DNA of 49,645 nucleotides from Paracoccaceae bacterium (lineage in GTDB: Bacteria > Pseudomonadota > Alphaproteobacteria > Rhodobacterales > Rhodobacteraceae): contig NVUX02000025.1 in assembly GCA_002402045.2 (NCBI GenBank), positions 1 through 49,645 of the forward strand. The letters run 5' to 3'. Positions 47,931 to 49,645 of the stretch are shown here, one piece after another; the first letter of the stretch is position 1; each line of letters opens with the position of its first letter. A program made the position numbers and the translations under genes. The notes beneath the pieces were generated by a model, which was given only the letters and a program-made list of their open reading frames with translations, did not search any database and had not been told where the DNA came from.

Positions 47931-48410
47931 CTAGCCGCGGTCGCGCAAAAGCCGGCCTTGCTGCTTTTGCCAATCGCGCTTCTTTTCAGTAGCCCGTTTG
48001 TCTTGCTGCTTTTTGCCTTTGGCAATGCCGAGCAGCAATTTGGCACGGCCTTTATTGTTGAAATATATTTTTAGCGGCACGAGGGTCATGCCTTCCCGGC
48101 CTACATTTTTATGCAGGTTGCCCAGCTCTTTTTTGCTCACCAGCAGCTTGCGTCGCCGCCGCTCTTCGTGCTGAAAGGTTTTGGCCTGCTCGTATTTTGG
48201 CACGTGAGAGTTGATCAGCCACAGCTCGCCATCCTCGATATTGGCATAGCTTTCAGCTATGTTAACCCCGCCGGTGCGCAGCGCCTTGACCTCGGAGCCT
48301 TCCAGCATCAGGCCACATTCGATGGTATCCTCGATGGCATAATTATAGCGCGCCTTGCGGTTCTCCGCGACGCTTTTGTTATTCGGGTTCTTTTTGCCTT
48401 TTGGTGCCAT
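47931..48410 (-). CDS. smpB: SsrA-binding protein SmpB
   Basis: 159 aa, standard length. It binds tmRNA and delivers it to stalled ribosomes. [61 protein letters not shown] is the family core. [37 protein letters not shown] follows, with a basic tail ([21 protein letters not shown]) that senses the empty mRNA channel. tmRNA itself is not in the window. Confidence 0.97.
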   Translation of the reverse strand: MAPKGKKNPNNKSVAENRKARYNYAIEDTIECGLMLEGSEVKALRTGGVNIAESYANIEDGELWLINSHVPKYEQAKTFQHEERRRRKLLVSKKELGNLHKNVGREGMTLVPLKIYFNNKGRAKLLLGIAKGKKQQDKRATEKKRDWQKQQGRLLRDRG

Positions 48411-48550
48411 AGGGTTGATGTAGCCATCAGGCCGCGGATTGTCCAGATGGGGTGCGCGTGCTAAATTTTGCGTGATAGGGGCAGAATTCGCTGGTCAGGC
48501 AAGGTGAGAAGGCAGAAGTTGGGCAGATACCTGTTTTTACCGGAGTTGCC

Positions 48551-49216
48551 TTGAAGCTTTCAACCACCCACAAGATCGAAATCGCTTTTGCCGCGCTTGT
48601 GGGCATTGGCCTGCTTTGGGCGTGGCAATCCGGGCTGCTGGCCACGCTGCAAGCCGATATGAGCCGCGATGCGATTGAGGCTTGGGTGGCGGCGGCAGGG
48701 CTGTGGGGGCCGCTAGTGGTGGTGCTGCTTATGCTGGTGGCCGTGGTGGCCAGCCCTATCCCGAGCGCGCCGATCGCGATGGCGGCGGGGGCGGCTTATG
48801 GGCATACTTACGGCACGATATATATTGTGATCGGGGCCGAGGCAGGAGCGCTGATTGCCTTTGGGCTTTCACGCAGCTTGGGGCGGCGGGTGATCACCAA
48901 ATGGTTTGGCGACAAGGCTGATTTTGGCCTGCTTGGCTCGCAAAATGCGCTTACATTCACCGTGCTGGCCTCACGGCTTATCCCGTTTATTTCGTTTGAT
49001 CTGGTGAGCTATGCGGCGGGCTTAAGCTGCCTGCACTTTTGGCGCTTTGCCTTGGCGACGCTGGCGGGCATCATTCCGACAAGCTTTTTACTGGCGCATT
49101 TTGGCGGTGAGGTCGCCAGCGGCGATATGGGGGCGACGACCTGGGTGGTGCTTGGTTTTGGCCTGATCACCGGCGCGCCGCTGATCTGGGCGGCGCTGAG
49201 GCGTGGTAAATATTGA
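48551..49216 (+). CDS. TVP38/TMEM64 (VTT-domain) membrane protein
   Basis: 221 aa. The start is TTG at 48551, five bases after CGGAG. Five or six membrane helices are visible. The VTT core includes SPIPSAPIAMAAGAAYGHTYGTIYIVIGAEAGALIAFGLSRSLGRR, FTVLASRLIPFISFDLVSYAAGLS and IIPTSFLLAHFGG. The family (DedA-related) is proposed to act as lipid scramblases or flippases. It stands alone between smpB and the kinase-like gene. Confidence 0.9.
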   Translation: MKLSTTHKIEIAFAALVGIGLLWAWQSGLLATLQADMSRDAIEAWVAAAGLWGPLVVVLLMLVAVVASPIPSAPIAMAAGAAYGHTYGTIYIVIGAEAGALIAFGLSRSLGRRVITKWFGDKADFGLLGSQNALTFTVLASRLIPFISFDLVSYAAGLSCLHFWRFALATLAGIIPTSFLLAHFGGEVASGDMGATTWVVLGFGLITGAPLIWAALRRGKY

Positions 49217-49234
49217 GGCCTTGCGCGCCCGCGT

Positions 49235-49645
49235 CTAAGCAGGCATGCGCACACCGTTCAAGGCAGCCATTTCGCGCGCATCCGGCGGCTCCCATAGGGT
49301 TTCCATAAAGTCAAACATCTCCCGCGTCACTTCAAATTGGAAGGTCTCGGACTGCTCGGCATTGCGCTTTTGCACCCGTTGCCAGCGGGTCTCGGGTGGC
49401 ACGTCGATAAAGTGCAGGGCCACCTTATAGCTATGCGCAGCCGCCCAGTTGGCAAAAATATCACGCTCGCTTTTGCGGGTCAGGCCACAGTCAAATATCG
49501 CGGGCACGTTCAGCTCCACCAGCCGCTCGGCCACGCTTCGCATTTGCGCCCAGTTTCGCTCCACACGTGGATAGAACCACGCAAAAAGGTCGGTGTCTGG
49601 TTTGTCAGGGTTGTGCAGGCGCTGCATCCATTCATCAATGGAAAA
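49235..49645 (-). CDS. P-loop kinase/AAA-family protein, 5' end cut by window
   Basis: The frame continues upstream of the ATG at 49627 through FSIDEW to the window edge, so the true N-terminus, where the Walker A loop should be, lies outside. What remains (RNWAQMRSVAERLVELNVPAIFDCGLTRKSERDIFANWAA, ALHFIDVPPETRWQRVQKRN) is the C-terminal two thirds of small zeta-toxin/AAA_33-like kinases, with IDVP..tRWQRVQKRN as the lid and base-binding region. The substrate is unknown. Confidence 0.7.
   Translation of the reverse strand, partial: FSIDEWMQRLHNPDKPDTDLFAWFYPRVERNWAQMRSVAERLVELNVPAIFDCGLTRKSERDIFANWAAAHSYKVALHFIDVPPETRWQRVQKRNAEQSETFQFEVTREMFDFMETLWEPPDAREMAALNGVRMPA

Overview
The window reads as chromosome from an alphaproteobacterium, most likely a Rhodobacterales (roseobacter-type) species, carrying an integrated mobile element. 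The host part holds a gltD/gltB pair, a TRAP-type C4-dicarboxylate transporter with a DctB/DctD pair, MlaA/MlaC, YjbF/YjbH, an NDUFA9-like epimerase, UppP, QueG and SmpB. This family-level assignment rests on gene content and protein style, not on a marker tree.

Region 1 (about 1-18478) is an integrative element inserted at the 3' end of a tRNA-Leu(CAG) gene (18478-18564, minus). A tyrosine integrase lies beside the tRNA. The first 1.15 kb has no convincing gene. It holds a tRNA-like stretch, a hairpin and a cluster of CTCCCAA/TTGGGAG motifs that could be a replication origin. Next come a two-gene unit with a degenerate ImmA/IrrE-like protein, an antirepressor-like pair and a lone secreted VasI/TagO-like protein. 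A long leftward operon (10205 down to 4157) encodes a Cro-like protein, a DNA methyltransferase, a TSCPD protein, a CHC2/Toprim primase and a D5-type helicase. A rightward operon (12216-17357) encodes small membrane proteins, a C5-cytosine methyltransferase, a Gp37/Gp68-type protein, an ASCH-like protein and an excisionase-like protein. No capsid, terminase, portal or tail gene is present, so this is either a satellite-like replicating island or a prophage whose structural genes lie left of the window. The left attachment site was not found.

The most striking part is the control region (10205-12190). Between the phage-type repressor and the rightward operon sits a complete acyl-homoserine-lactone circuit: a LuxR-type receptor (10901-11518) and a LuxI-type synthase (11578-12159) with the family's catalytic residues. 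Four similar short palindromes (ACCCTTTTAAGGGT-like) lie near or over predicted promoters of the Cro-like operon, the repressor, luxR and the rightward operon. This suggests that lysogeny-style repression and quorum sensing are wired together to decide when the element replicates or excises.

Region 2 (18740-36621) is ordinary host chromosome. It has an NDUFA9-like protein, uppP, a five-gene run gltD-GFA-GFA-secreted protein-gltB, a GST-queG-epimerase run, yjbH-yjbF with a small convergent yjbE-like gene, two L,D-transpeptidases around a CAP-domain lipoprotein, and a leucine-rich-repeat lipoprotein preceded by a C10 tract.

Region 3 (36700-49645) holds dctP-dctQ-dctM with upstream tandem palindromes. 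Next to it is a same-strand run mlaA-mlaC-dctB-dctD, in which DctD lacks the GAFTGA loop needed to engage sigma-54. These are followed by a type I secretion ABC/HlyD pair, smpB, a VTT-domain membrane protein and the 3' part of a P-loop kinase gene cut by the window edge.
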